Origin: Spirochaetota bacterium
GTDB taxonomy: Bacteria; Spirochaetota; UBA4802; UBA5550
Reading direction: 5' to 3'
Length of the DNA stretch: 64,000 nucleotides
Assembly: GCA_017999915.1 (NCBI GenBank)
Contig: JAGNKX010000008.1
Location: 62,001-126,000 of the forward strand
The notes under the pieces are model-generated. The model did not search any database. It was not told the DNA's origin and saw only the letters and a program-made list of their open reading frames with translations. Shown piece by piece: positions 26,299 to 34,033 of this stretch. Numbering within the stretch: the stretch's first letter is position 1; the number at the start of each line of letters is the position of its first letter. The position numbers were made by a program, and so were the translations under genes.

Positions 26299-26574
26299 AT
26301 GCACGGGAGCAAACTTTTCGTCGGAAACATCAGTTATTCGGCGAGCGAGCAGCAGTTAAAGGACCTATTCGCACAGCATGGAACGATCGTCGATTTTAGA
26401 ATTATCGGCGACAAGGGCTTTGGCTTTGTTGAAATGTCGAGTCAGTCTGAAGCGGAGAATGCGAAGAACGCCCTTGACGGATTCAACCTGGAGGGCAGGA
26501 ACCTTCGCGTTGACGAGGCTCGCCCCAAAGGCGAAAAAAGAGGAGGCGGCGGAGGCGGCAGGGGATACCGTTAA
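26299..26574 (+). CDS. Small RRM RNA-binding protein
   Basis: The 91-residue protein is a single RNA recognition motif with RNP2 (KLFVGNI) and RNP1 (KGFGFVEM) and a short Gly-rich tail (RGGGGGGRGYR). Such bacterial RRM proteins are common in spirochaetes and cyanobacteria, where many are cold-inducible RNA chaperones. The start at 26299 is set by AGGAGG five bases upstream; an in-frame ATG at 26263 would add a non-conserved leader. It is flanked by the attenuator candidate upstream and a strong terminator downstream, so it is transcribed alone. Confidence 0.93.
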   Translation: MHGSKLFVGNISYSASEQQLKDLFAQHGTIVDFRIIGDKGFGFVEMSSQSEAENAKNALDGFNLEGRNLRVDEARPKGEKRGGGGGGRGYR

Positions 26575-26588
26575 ATCAAATCGCCGTG

Positions 26589-26622
26589 AAGGCGAGGATT
26601 TCCATCCTCGCCTTAGCTTTTC
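26589..26622 (+). terminator. Rho-independent terminator of the RRM gene
   Basis: A perfect 11-base-pair stem (26589-26599 with 26604-26614) with a TTCC loop is followed by AGCTTTTCC. It begins 15 bases after the RRM stop codon. Confidence 0.85.
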
Positions 26623-26676
26623 CTTGCCATGAAATCCGGAAACGATTAATCTCACAGAGGACAACGCGTCCACAAT

Positions 26677-27954
26677 ATGAAAGTCAGCCTGCCCTATGGC
26701 GCCGCATCCATCGACATTGAAGTGCCGGAGGGATCCGTCATTATCGAACCGGCATTTGTACCGGGCCTGGCTGATGAGAAGGCTTCGGCCCTTCGTTCCT
26801 TCAGAAACCCTGCGGGAACGCGTACGCTGCGGGATGTCGTGTCGCGGGATGATCGAGTCGTTATCGTGGTCAGCGACATTACCAGGCCCCTCCCGAGCGG
26901 GAAAATCGTGCCATGGATACTTGAAGAACTGACCCATGTTCCCCGGGGCAATTTCACTGTCCTGATCGGATGCGGCACCCACAGGGCCTGCACCGATTCA
27001 GAAATGTCTTCCCTGCTGGGAGATGAGATTGTTAGAACCGTCCGCTGCGTCAATCATGACGCATTCGATTCCACTGGGCTCGTCTCTGTCGGTACGCTGG
27101 GGGACGGCACCGCGGTGCTGCTCAACAGGATTTACGCCGAAGCCGATATCCGCATCACGACGGGCTTCATCGAACCGCATTTTTTCGCGGGGTTCAGCGG
27201 GGGGCCCAAGGCGGTGATGCCCGGAATCGCGGGGATCCGGACCATCATGCGTTTTCATGACGCCTCCATGATCGGCCACGGCGGCGCATCCTGGGGAGCC
27301 CTGGAGGGCAATCCGGTATACGAGATGGCCAGGGATGCGGCGCTCATGATGAGGCCCGATTTTTCGGTCAACGTCACCCTCAACAGGAATCACGAGATAA
27401 CGGGATTCTATTGCGGGGATGTCGTCGCCTCCCACCGGGAGGGGGCCGTTGCGGCCGCCTCGTGCTCGATGTTCCGGTGCGCGGAGCCGTTCGATATCGT
27501 CATAACGTCAAACGGCGGCTATCCCCTGGACCAGAACCTGTACCAGACGGTCAAGGGGATTTGCGCCGCAGCTTCCATCGTGAAGGAACGGGGCGTCATT
27601 ATCTGCGTGTCACGGTGCTCCGACGGCGTCCCCGATCACGGCGATTTTATTAAAATCCTGGCCATGAAGCAGTCGCCCCGGGAGCTCCTCGACTTGATCC
27701 GCGAGCCCGGCTTTTCCCGGATGGACCAGTGGCAGGTCCAGAAACTGGCGGCCTCACTGGTTCGCGCCGATGTATACTTGTACAGCGATCTGCCCGGGGA
27801 AACGATGCGGCGGGCCCACTGCGTTCCCTGCCGCGATATCGGGGAGACCCTTTCTTTTTATTTGAAAAAAAATCCCGGCGCCCGGATCGCGGTGCTACGC
27901 GAGGGGCCGATGATCGTTCCCTATTGCAATCAAATCAATGGAGGTGTCGTATGA
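26677..27954 (+). CDS. LarA-like nickel-pincer racemase/epimerase
   Basis: The 425-residue protein belongs to the lactate racemase (LarA, DUF2088) family, which racemises or epimerises 2-hydroxyacids with a nickel-pincer nucleotide cofactor. The key positions are all present and keep family spacing: Asp67 and Arg70 in SDITRP, His102 in CGTHR, His168 in EPHFFAGF, Lys178 (cofactor attachment) in GGPKAVMPG and His194 in RFHDAS. Catalysis is therefore likely. The family has many subgroups with other 2-hydroxyacid substrates, so lactate is not assured. No larB, larC or larE maturation genes lie in the window. It overlaps the YhhN gene by four bases (ATGA), which implies coupled translation. Confidence 0.88.
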   Translation: MKVSLPYGAASIDIEVPEGSVIIEPAFVPGLADEKASALRSFRNPAGTRTLRDVVSRDDRVVIVVSDITRPLPSGKIVPWILEELTHVPRGNFTVLIGCGTHRACTDSEMSSLLGDEIVRTVRCVNHDAFDSTGLVSVGTLGDGTAVLLNRIYAEADIRITTGFIEPHFFAGFSGGPKAVMPGIAGIRTIMRFHDASMIGHGGASWGALEGNPVYEMARDAALMMRPDFSVNVTLNRNHEITGFYCGDVVASHREGAVAAASCSMFRCAEPFDIVITSNGGYPLDQNLYQTVKGICAAASIVKERGVIICVSRCSDGVPDHGDFIKILAMKQSPRELLDLIREPGFSRMDQWQVQKLAASLVRADVYLYSDLPGETMRRAHCVPCRDIGETLSFYLKKNPGARIAVLREGPMIVPYCNQINGGVV

Positions 27955-28622
27955 TTATGTTCATTCCGGTGCTGGCCGTCATGGCCGTGGTTTTAATAAT
28001 GCTGCATCGAGCCGAGTTTTCCGCCGATCAGAAAGGCATCTATATTTTCAAACCGATATCGTCTACGTTGATGACGGCGGTTCTGCTGATGTCGTTTCTC
28101 CGCGAAGGCTGTTTCAGGACCGAATACACCCTGGCCCTTCTGGCGGGCATGATCCTTTCCTTCGGCGGCGACATGGCCCTCATGTTCATGAACGCCTCGA
28201 AGAAAGCCTTCAGGATCGGATTGGTCCTCTTCCTGCTGGGCCATATCGCGTATATCGTCGTGTTTACCCTGTTCAGCGGGTTCCAGGAATCGGATTGGAT
28301 AAGCGGGCTCGTACTGGCTGCCGCGGCGGTCTGCATATACCGGTACCTGTTGCCGCATCTGGGGGACATGAAGATACCGGTGCTGCTGTATGTCATCATT
28401 ATCAGCCTCATGGTGAACAGGGCCGTATCGACATTTTCAGGAACCTATTTCAACCAGACCCAGGCGATGCTCATCACCGCGGGGGCGCTGTTTTTTTATG
28501 TGTCCGATGTAATCCTGGCGCTGCACCGGTTCCGGCATCAGTGGCGGTACGGCAGGATCAACCTGGCCTTTTATTATACCGGGCAGGTGCTCACCGCGTT
28601 GAGCGCGTCGTTCTTCTGCTGA
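27951..28622 (+). CDS. YhhN/TMEM86-family membrane protein (lysoplasmalogenase-like)
   Basis: The 223-residue protein has about eight transmembrane helices and family motifs (FKPISSTLMTAVLL, FGGDMALMF, LFFYVSDVILAL). Characterised relatives hydrolyse the vinyl-ether bond of lysoplasmalogens, with conserved Asp residues in the GGDMAL and SDVILA positions, both seen here. The start at 27951 is set by GGAGG six bases upstream and overlaps the LarA-like stop (ATGA), so the much longer upstream reading frame is rejected. Whether this bacterium makes plasmalogens cannot be seen from the window. Confidence 0.85.
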   Translation: MIMFIPVLAVMAVVLIMLHRAEFSADQKGIYIFKPISSTLMTAVLLMSFLREGCFRTEYTLALLAGMILSFGGDMALMFMNASKKAFRIGLVLFLLGHIAYIVVFTLFSGFQESDWISGLVLAAAAVCIYRYLLPHLGDMKIPVLLYVIIISLMVNRAVSTFSGTYFNQTQAMLITAGALFFYVSDVILALHRFRHQWRYGRINLAFYYTGQVLTALSASFFC

Positions 28623-28795
28623 CATGGCCCGGCGTTGCTTCAGGCAAGCCGCCATCTGTTCCGTCCTGCATCACCGGCAAGGACGTTTTTCCCTGATGGC
28701 TGATGCGGCAGAACATGTTGCATGAATGACCCGTTTTGTTTTGATTCAGCAATGTAAATTTGAAATAAACGATAGAAGCATTCCGGAGGCATTCA

Positions 28796-29458
28796 ATGCT
28801 GAGATACCTCGTGATCATTACCTCTGTTTCGGTGACCGGTTATTTTGCCACGGTCATGATGAACCAGACCTTTGAATGGATGAAAGAAATCGCCATCCTC
28901 ATCATCCTTCCAATAGGAGCATTTGTTGCCGGCGTTTTGTTCCTCATCAGCTGGCTTGCAAAATCTGGCAACCCCGTCCTGAAAAGGGCGGGAGAAGCCC
29001 TCGGAGTCGGCTTTACCTATACCGCCATCTTCCAGGGCCTCATGTTCACGACCCTTGTCTTCTGGGCCCTGGGCACCATGACCGGCATGGGGGATATTCC
29101 TGAATCGAAGGCGCGGTTTCTTTTTGATTTCACATTCGGTTCGGGATATCTTTCCGTCTTCGTCATGGGCGCGTCCGGTTTTACGATTCTCTTGACCTAT
29201 AAAAACAGCCTGAAAAGGGCCTTCGGCGCGGTGTACGCGGCCATAACCATCGCCCTTCCCCTCTACATGCTTATCTTTCAAAAGGAGGCCATGGCGCAGC
29301 TGTCGGAAGAGCGGCCTCTGCCTTACCTCGTCGTCCTTATCCTCTATTATCTTGCCTGTTCGATAGCGGCCATGGCCGTGCTTTCAAATCCGGAAAAAGG
29401 GGTCATCCCGGCGGATCGAATGAAAACATTGCGAGAGAAGTATAAGAGCCGTCCCTAA
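28796..29458 (+). CDS. Integral membrane protein of unknown family
   Basis: The 220-residue product has about six transmembrane helices (LVIITSVSVTGYFATVM, EIAILIILPIGAFVAGVLFL, YTAIFQGLMFTTLVFWAL, AVYAAITIALPLYMLIF, LPYLVVLILYYLACSIAAMA) and a basic C-terminus. A CGGAGG ribosome binding site sits seven bases before the start. I do not recognise the family and the neighbours give no hint. Confidence 0.6.
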   Translation: MLRYLVIITSVSVTGYFATVMMNQTFEWMKEIAILIILPIGAFVAGVLFLISWLAKSGNPVLKRAGEALGVGFTYTAIFQGLMFTTLVFWALGTMTGMGDIPESKARFLFDFTFGSGYLSVFVMGASGFTILLTYKNSLKRAFGAVYAAITIALPLYMLIFQKEAMAQLSEERPLPYLVVLILYYLACSIAAMAVLSNPEKGVIPADRMKTLREKYKSRP

Positions 29459-29516
29459 AGAGAGCCCGGATCCGATGTCACAGCGGATTGCCCACGTCAC
29501 GAATGGGGGCACGCCG

Positions 29517-29702
29517 TCAACTGTCGCTCGACGGCATCAGGATCCAGAGGACGAGGTAGACGATGATGCCGGGAAACGCGGCGGACGCGATGGATCCTAC
29601 CACGTAGACGATGCGCACCAGGGTCGGGTTCCACCCGAGCCATTCCGCGATGCCGCCGCACACCCCGGCGATGATCTTGTTCTTCGATTTTTTCAGGGCC
29701 AT
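29517..29702 (-). CDS. PspC-domain protein
   Basis: The 61-residue protein is essentially one PspC domain: basic N-terminus, KIIAGVCGGIAEWLGWNPTL, then one membrane helix (VYVVGSIASAAFPGIIVYL). PspC relatives take part in envelope-stress (phage-shock) responses. A near-perfect AAAGGAGG lies before the start, so it is probably well translated. No pspA or other Psp gene is adjacent. It has a good sigma-70-like promoter at 29873-29901 and may be cotranscribed with a 45-codon frame just upstream. Confidence 0.88.
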   Translation of the reverse strand: MALKKSKNKIIAGVCGGIAEWLGWNPTLVRIVYVVGSIASAAFPGIIVYLVLWILMPSSDS

Positions 29703-29830
29703 GATGTTCCTCCTTTACCGCTCCTCCCGTATTTTCCCAACCTTCCTCCCGGTTCCGTGACCAGGAGGAGCGCCTCCTGCTTCGCGTTACGGATGCACGA
29801 TATGACCATGACGCAGCGGCCGTCAGGCAT
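29693..29830 (-). CDS. Possible small protein upstream of and overlapping pspC
   Basis: A 45-codon frame starts at the ATG at 29830 and ends 10 bases inside the PspC gene. It has G/C-rich third positions like real genes here, and its text is protein-like (MPDGRCVMVISCIRNAKQEA, then LLLVTEPGGRLG). Its codons stay in this style for about 16 codons upstream of the ATG, so it may be the tail of a decayed gene. No ribosome binding site is evident. Confidence 0.3.
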   Translation of the reverse strand: MPDGRCVMVISCIRNAKQEALLLVTEPGGRLGKYGRSGKGGTSWP

Positions 29831-29872
29831 GACGAGGGCGTCATCGATATGATCGCCGATGTCGATGGAGGG

Positions 29873-29901
29873 GTTCTAGCACCTGAGCAGGGCGCTGTCA
29901 A
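29873..29901 (-). promoter_or_regulatory. Putative sigma-70 promoter for pspC
   Basis: On the minus strand TTGACA (29901-29896) is separated by exactly 17 bases from TAGAAC (29878-29873). Transcription would start about 40 bases before the small frame at 29830 and 165 before pspC. Confidence 0.55.
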
Positions 29902-30102
29902 TATTTTTTAGGGAAGGGGCATTGATGGAGTGTCCGGGCCGGTCAGGCCGCCCGGGGCCTGACCAAGAGAAAAACCTTGACCGCGGAGGGCGTAAACACC
30001 GGAGCTGTGGTCCGGGGCATGTTGGCTTCGGGAATGCAAGATCACGATCGAAATCGGAAAAAATTAAGATTTATTACACAAAAAACTTGAATATATATGA
30101 TA

Positions 30103-30128
30103 TTATATATAATATATTATATATAATT
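30103..30128 (+). promoter_or_regulatory. Twin ATTATATATAAT palindromes before the FAD oxidoreductase
   Basis: The 12-base perfect palindrome ATTATATATAAT occurs at 30103-30114 and again at 30117-30128. Each copy contains a TATAAT hexamer, so they overlap the likely -10 region. They lie 26 bases before the start codon. A dimeric repressor could occlude the promoter here; the PadR protein encoded downstream is a candidate. Both points are inference. Confidence 0.4.
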
Positions 30129-30153
30129 GTGATTATAACCAGGAGGTATTCAT

Positions 30154-31497
30154 ATGGGCGGTAAAAAAGTAGTGGTTGTCGGCGCCGGCTGCGCCGGCTT
30201 GTCCGCGACCTATACGCTGAAAAAGAAGGGAATCGATGTCGTCGCGCTGGAGGCGACCAATGTCGCGGGGGGCAGGTGCAGGAACGTGAAGAAGAACGGG
30301 TTCAACCTTTCGCTGGGCGCGGGGTTCACCGAGCCGCAATGGGGAACGACATTCAGGTATCTCAAGGAAATGGATATGCTCGGGGACGTGCTGGACAATA
30401 CGGTCCAGAGGTACGGGTTCTGGCGAAAGGGTAAAAAACACTATATCGTGGTCGGGAGCGCGCGGGAGATGCTCAAATCCCTCCCCGAAACGCTTTCGTT
30501 CCGGGGGCTCCCCCTGAAGGCGTACCCCCAGCTTCTCAAGCTGGCAATGGCCATCCGGAAGTACCAGAGCGAAATGGACAATAAAAGCCAGAACTTCGAT
30601 TCGCTCCTCGAGCTGGGAAACACGAGCTCGGCGGAATTCACGCTGCGCCACGGCGGCCCCGAGGCGCTGGACCGGGTGATCAGCCCCTTTCTCGGGACCA
30701 TGGTCCTGGCGCGGCCGCAGGATGTCACCATTGCCCACATCATCGCCCTGACGCACCTCATGCAGGGAATGTGCGTCATGAAGGACGGCATGGGCTCGAT
30801 AACCGCCGGGCTGTACGAAAGGGTGAAGGATTCGGTGCGTCTCTCGACGCCGGTAAAAAAAATAGTGATCGATAACAAGCGGGTGAGGGGCGTCGAGACC
30901 CGCGACGGCTACATCGAGGCGGACCAGGTGATCTGCGCCACCGACGCGCACCTCGCGCGGAAGCTCATCCCGGACCTTCCCGACACCATGAGGAAGCCGC
31001 TGGAGACCTGCAAGTACAGCTCGACCTATTCCTATATCTTCCCCATTGAAAAGAAGGTCACGCCCCAATACTTTCTGTCGCTGTTCATACCGGGGAGCGA
31101 GAACTCGATCCTTTCCACGATCTTCGACGCCGCGGGCCTCATGGATTCGGCCCCTCCGGGCGCAGGACTGATGCATTGTTTCACCGCCGGATGGCACGAC
31201 GGCGAGCTGGGAAAACTCGCAGAGAAGGAGCGGCGCAGGCTGGTTATCCGGGAAGCCCAGAAATTCTTCCCTGATTTCCCCGACGAGCCGTACATGACGG
31301 AAATGATCCGCTACGACAGGGCGATCAACCTTGAATCGCCGGGGCAGTTCCCCGCCATTCACGGGCTCCTGAAGGATCACATGCGCGACGTCAAGGGGTT
31401 GTACCTGTCGGGAGAGTACCTGTTCCTCATCGCCTGCACCGAAGGGGCGCTGGCCACCGGCGAACAAGCCGCCCTGATGGCGATGGAAGACATGTAG
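30154..31497 (+). CDS. FAD-dependent oxidoreductase, phytoene desaturase/amine oxidase-like
   Basis: The 447-residue protein has the N-terminal dinucleotide motif VVVGAGCAGLSATYTL, the AGGRC motif, a central variable substrate domain, and a C-terminal FAD segment (GLYLSGEYLFLIACTEGALATG). It fits the flavin amine oxidase/CrtI/NAD(P)-binding Rossmann group that includes carotenoid desaturases and isomerases. The substrate cannot be named; no crtB or other carotenoid gene is adjacent. GGAGG lies before the start. It is followed 144 bases later by a PadR regulator on the same strand, which may control it through the twin palindromes. Confidence 0.82.
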   Translation: MGGKKVVVVGAGCAGLSATYTLKKKGIDVVALEATNVAGGRCRNVKKNGFNLSLGAGFTEPQWGTTFRYLKEMDMLGDVLDNTVQRYGFWRKGKKHYIVVGSAREMLKSLPETLSFRGLPLKAYPQLLKLAMAIRKYQSEMDNKSQNFDSLLELGNTSSAEFTLRHGGPEALDRVISPFLGTMVLARPQDVTIAHIIALTHLMQGMCVMKDGMGSITAGLYERVKDSVRLSTPVKKIVIDNKRVRGVETRDGYIEADQVICATDAHLARKLIPDLPDTMRKPLETCKYSSTYSYIFPIEKKVTPQYFLSLFIPGSENSILSTIFDAAGLMDSAPPGAGLMHCFTAGWHDGELGKLAEKERRRLVIREAQKFFPDFPDEPYMTEMIRYDRAINLESPGQFPAIHGLLKDHMRDVKGLYLSGEYLFLIACTEGALATGEQAALMAMEDM

Positions 31498-31641
31498 AAA
31501 GGGGCACGGGCACTGCGGCCCTTCCGGGCGGCGCCTGGTCGGACAGGGTCATGCGGCGCTGAAGCGGCCGCAGTGTGACGCGTTAAACAGAAAAAGGATT
31601 TGACCATAAAGGATCGTTAATGATAAGTCAAGAGGGGCTCC

Positions 31642-32256
31642 ATGGTGCGGGGTCCATTGCGTAAATCCACAACAAAAGAGCGGCCTATGGTTTTACATCA
31701 TGTCCTTCTGGGGCTCATCAAATTGAGACCGTCGGTTTCCGGATACGAGCTGAAATCCATTATTGACAAGTCGACCGGATATTTCTTTACGGCATCGTTG
31801 AGCCAGATCTACCCGGCCCTCAAGCACCTCCATAACAACGGATTCGTCACGTTCAAGGAGGAGCCCCTGGTGGGGAAGCAGGACCGCAAGGTTTACACCA
31901 TCACCAGGAAGGGAAAGGATGAGCTTCAGGCATGGCTGGCGGAGCCGATGGAGTTCACCTTTTCAATGATGAGCTTCCAGAAATTTCTCCTGAAACTCAC
32001 ATTCATGGGTTCGGCCGACAGGGAACGGATACTGGCCTATCTGCGCGCCGGGCTGGACCATTACACCAGGGAGAAGAATGAATTTACCGCCGAGAACCTG
32101 TCCGTCGAAGAGAACTATATAGACAAGGAGCAGGAGGACAGCGGAATGCATCTTCTCCTGTGGCAGCACGAGTTCGAATACATCCTGAAGGAAATCCAGA
32201 TGAGGATCAACTGGATTAAAAATACTATTGAACGCATCGAGAATGAAACCATGTAG
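31642..32256 (+). CDS. PadR-family transcriptional regulator
   Basis: The 204-residue protein has an N-terminal winged helix (VLLGLIKLRPSVSGYELKSI, then YPALKHLHNNGFVTF and DRKVYTITRKGKDEL) and a C-terminal helical dimerisation domain (about 105-200) of the VirB-activator type. PadR proteins usually repress detoxification or envelope genes and release DNA on binding small hydrophobic ligands. The start at 31642 has GAGGGG five bases upstream; the ATG at 31687 begins nearer the conserved domain and is possible. The upstream FAD oxidoreductase is the most likely target. Confidence 0.88.
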   Translation: MVRGPLRKSTTKERPMVLHHVLLGLIKLRPSVSGYELKSIIDKSTGYFFTASLSQIYPALKHLHNNGFVTFKEEPLVGKQDRKVYTITRKGKDELQAWLAEPMEFTFSMMSFQKFLLKLTFMGSADRERILAYLRAGLDHYTREKNEFTAENLSVEENYIDKEQEDSGMHLLLWQHEFEYILKEIQMRINWIKNTIERIENETM

Positions 32257-32372
32257 GCTGCAGGCCGGATCGCCCGCCCTGGGCCAGGGAACCGGCGTCC
32301 CGGTCCATGACGATTTTTTCATGAATACCCGGCCCGGGTCCTCAGGCGATCTCGGGGCTTTGGAGCAATAAC

Positions 32373-32400
32373 TGCGCCGGGCGGGATGGCGTCCGGCGCA
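32373..32400. terminator. Hairpin between convergent PadR and Ntn-hydrolase genes
   Basis: An 8-base-pair GC-rich stem (32373-32380 with 32393-32400) with a 12-base loop sits in the 157-base gap between two convergent genes. Neither side has a good T run, so termination is only suggested by position. Confidence 0.4.
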
Positions 32401-32413
32401 GGGAGGCGCTCCG

Positions 32414-33739
32414 TTAAAAATTTATCGGAATCGTTTGAAACGTCTGGGTCAGCGGGAGCGAGCCGCACCGCGGATAGAAGAAGACATCCATCGTCAGCGT
32501 TGCCGGTTGGATAATGATGGTCTGCACGTTTCCGCTCATGTAGAGGTCCCCTGTCACGGGATTGCCCGGGCCGTCGCCGTTGTTGAAGCCTATGACTTCC
32601 TTCACTTCCTGGGCGCCGAGCTTGCCCTTCGCGGCGATTTTGGCGTTAAGCTGCGTCTTCATCGCCTCCCATCGGGCCGAGTTGAAGGTGTAGGCGGATC
32701 CGGTATGATTGTCGTAATTGTCCTTCAGCACGTAGGAGTTAACGACGCCTACGGCATTGGCGATGCCCCAGGCGATGTTGTTGTTCAGGACGGAAATATC
32801 TGTCCTCAGGGCCCTGATCCCGCCGGTCATGGGATTGTTTTCGACCACTTTGCTTGTCGTGGCATCTGCCAGCATGAGGTTGTGGCTGGCGGCATATACC
32901 CTGCTGGGGTCAATCATGTAATTGCCCGCGGCATCCACCGAGTCGCAGCTTTCGAGGGCCGAGCGCAGGTCCAGGTTGTACGAACGCCTGCCTGCTGATT
33001 CGTATGTCGGCGTGGGCGATACGAGGATGGCGGCGAAGACCTTGCTGCTGTTGATGCCGGTTATCACACCGGCATGGCCGAGGTAGCCGATCGTGCAGAG
33101 CGACTTCTTGCCTGATGCTAAGGAGTATTTTCTGGTAACCACGGCCTGGACCTGCGACAGGATGTTATAGGGAGTGCCGCCGAACCAGTCGAGGTTCCTG
33201 CCGACGATGGGGCTTCCGGTCTGGGACAGGTCGCCGAAAACCGAAACAGCCGAGCATCCGCCGATTACTATGTCGGGGAGAATGCTGAGCATGTATAGCT
33301 CGGTAAGAGAGAGCTTGCCGTCACCGGGGACATCAGTTGCCGCGGTTGCAAGGACTGATGCGACCCCCTGGATTTCCTGGTCGATATCGGCCGGTATCTG
33401 GGATTTAATGTCATTTGTCCGGGTGAGCATTTTGCTGAAGGAAACTCTTAAGGTCCAGGTATAAAGGTATGCGTCGATGATCTTTTCATATGTCGGCACT
33501 TTCTGCAGGATCAGGTTCGCATACTCCTGGCCCATTTGATAGTATGTTTTTCCGGAAGTGTAATCGAGCGTTATTTCGTAGTAAAGATCTCCCTGAGTGC
33601 ATGCCGGGATATTCAGGTAGGGAAGCGCTGCCACTGTCAGGAGTTCGCCGGCTTTGTTATCCTCGGTTTTTTTGCATGATATGGCGGCAAGTGAGACTGC
33701 CATTAATATCATAAGTACATCTGACAAGACTTTTTTCAT
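32414..33739 (-). CDS. Ntn-hydrolase (C45/NAAA-like) lipoprotein
   Basis: The 441-residue product has a lipoprotein signal (lipobox AAISC, Cys22). The central region carries the hallmark of C45/choloylglycine-type N-terminal-nucleophile hydrolases: IGGCSAVSVFGD with Cys162 as the expected nucleophile after autocleavage, then GSPIVGRNLDWFGG with the conserved Arg-Asn-x-Asp. Later motifs include GYLGHAGVITGINSSKVF and RSYNLDLRSALESCDS. Relatives cleave amide bonds of N-acyl compounds (penicillins, bile salts, N-acylethanolamines). Unusually, about 140 residues precede the nucleophile. As a surface or periplasmic lipoprotein it probably processes external N-acyl amides. The membrane AraC regulator encoded just upstream may control it. 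Confidence 0.82.
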   Translation of the reverse strand: MKKVLSDVLMILMAVSLAAISCKKTEDNKAGELLTVAALPYLNIPACTQGDLYYEITLDYTSGKTYYQMGQEYANLILQKVPTYEKIIDAYLYTWTLRVSFSKMLTRTNDIKSQIPADIDQEIQGVASVLATAATDVPGDGKLSLTELYMLSILPDIVIGGCSAVSVFGDLSQTGSPIVGRNLDWFGGTPYNILSQVQAVVTRKYSLASGKKSLCTIGYLGHAGVITGINSSKVFAAILVSPTPTYESAGRRSYNLDLRSALESCDSVDAAGNYMIDPSRVYAASHNLMLADATTSKVVENNPMTGGIRALRTDISVLNNNIAWGIANAVGVVNSYVLKDNYDNHTGSAYTFNSARWEAMKTQLNAKIAAKGKLGAQEVKEVIGFNNGDGPGNPVTGDLYMSGNVQTIIIQPATLTMDVFFYPRCGSLPLTQTFQTIPINF

Positions 33740-33959
33740 GTTGATCCTCCTCTGCTATGGCTTATTGTTTGTTGGAGCTTCGTATGCCGGCCGCTCGTAC
33801 CAGGCTTCCCGGGCGCGCAGTCCCGTCGCCTTCCCGCGGCTGTTCCAGGTGCGGAGCCGCAGGTATGCCCTGGGCATTCACATCGGGGTGCGTGTCATGA
33901 CCGCGTTGGTACTGTCCGGTTTTTTGAGTGTAGACTAAATGCAGATCCCTGTCTTCTCC

Positions 33960-34001
33960 AATCATGATTTTTAATATGCAGGGGCATCAATAATCATGAT
34001 T
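33960..34001 (-). promoter_or_regulatory. Two AATCATGATT palindromes between AraC regulator and lipoprotein gene
   Basis: AATCATGATT, a perfect 10-base palindrome, occurs at 33960-33969 and 33992-34001, a spacing of 32 bases or about three helical turns. They lie just after the AraC-family gene and about 220 bases upstream of the lipoprotein start, in an otherwise empty 294-base gap. An operator for the neighbouring regulator is plausible. Confidence 0.35.
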
Positions 34002-34033
34002 GTTGACAGATGCCTGGTTGGCCCGGAGGGCGC

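Larger units (their letters stand above)
29703..30153. other. Divergent intergenic region between pspC and FAD oxidoreductase
   Basis: This 451-base gap holds the possible small frame at 29693-29830, a minus-strand promoter (29873-29901) and, toward the plus-strand gene, an extremely AT-rich stretch with twin palindromes (30103-30128). The segment 29905-30060 shows nothing recognisable. Confidence 0.5.

Noticed and set aside
30133-31467. 444-codon open frame antisense to the FAD oxidoreductase
   Set aside because: Shadow frame of a well-supported FAD enzyme.
33654-33938. 94-codon plus-strand frame over the lipoprotein start
   Set aside because: It overlaps the signal peptide region of a solid gene and shows no domain.
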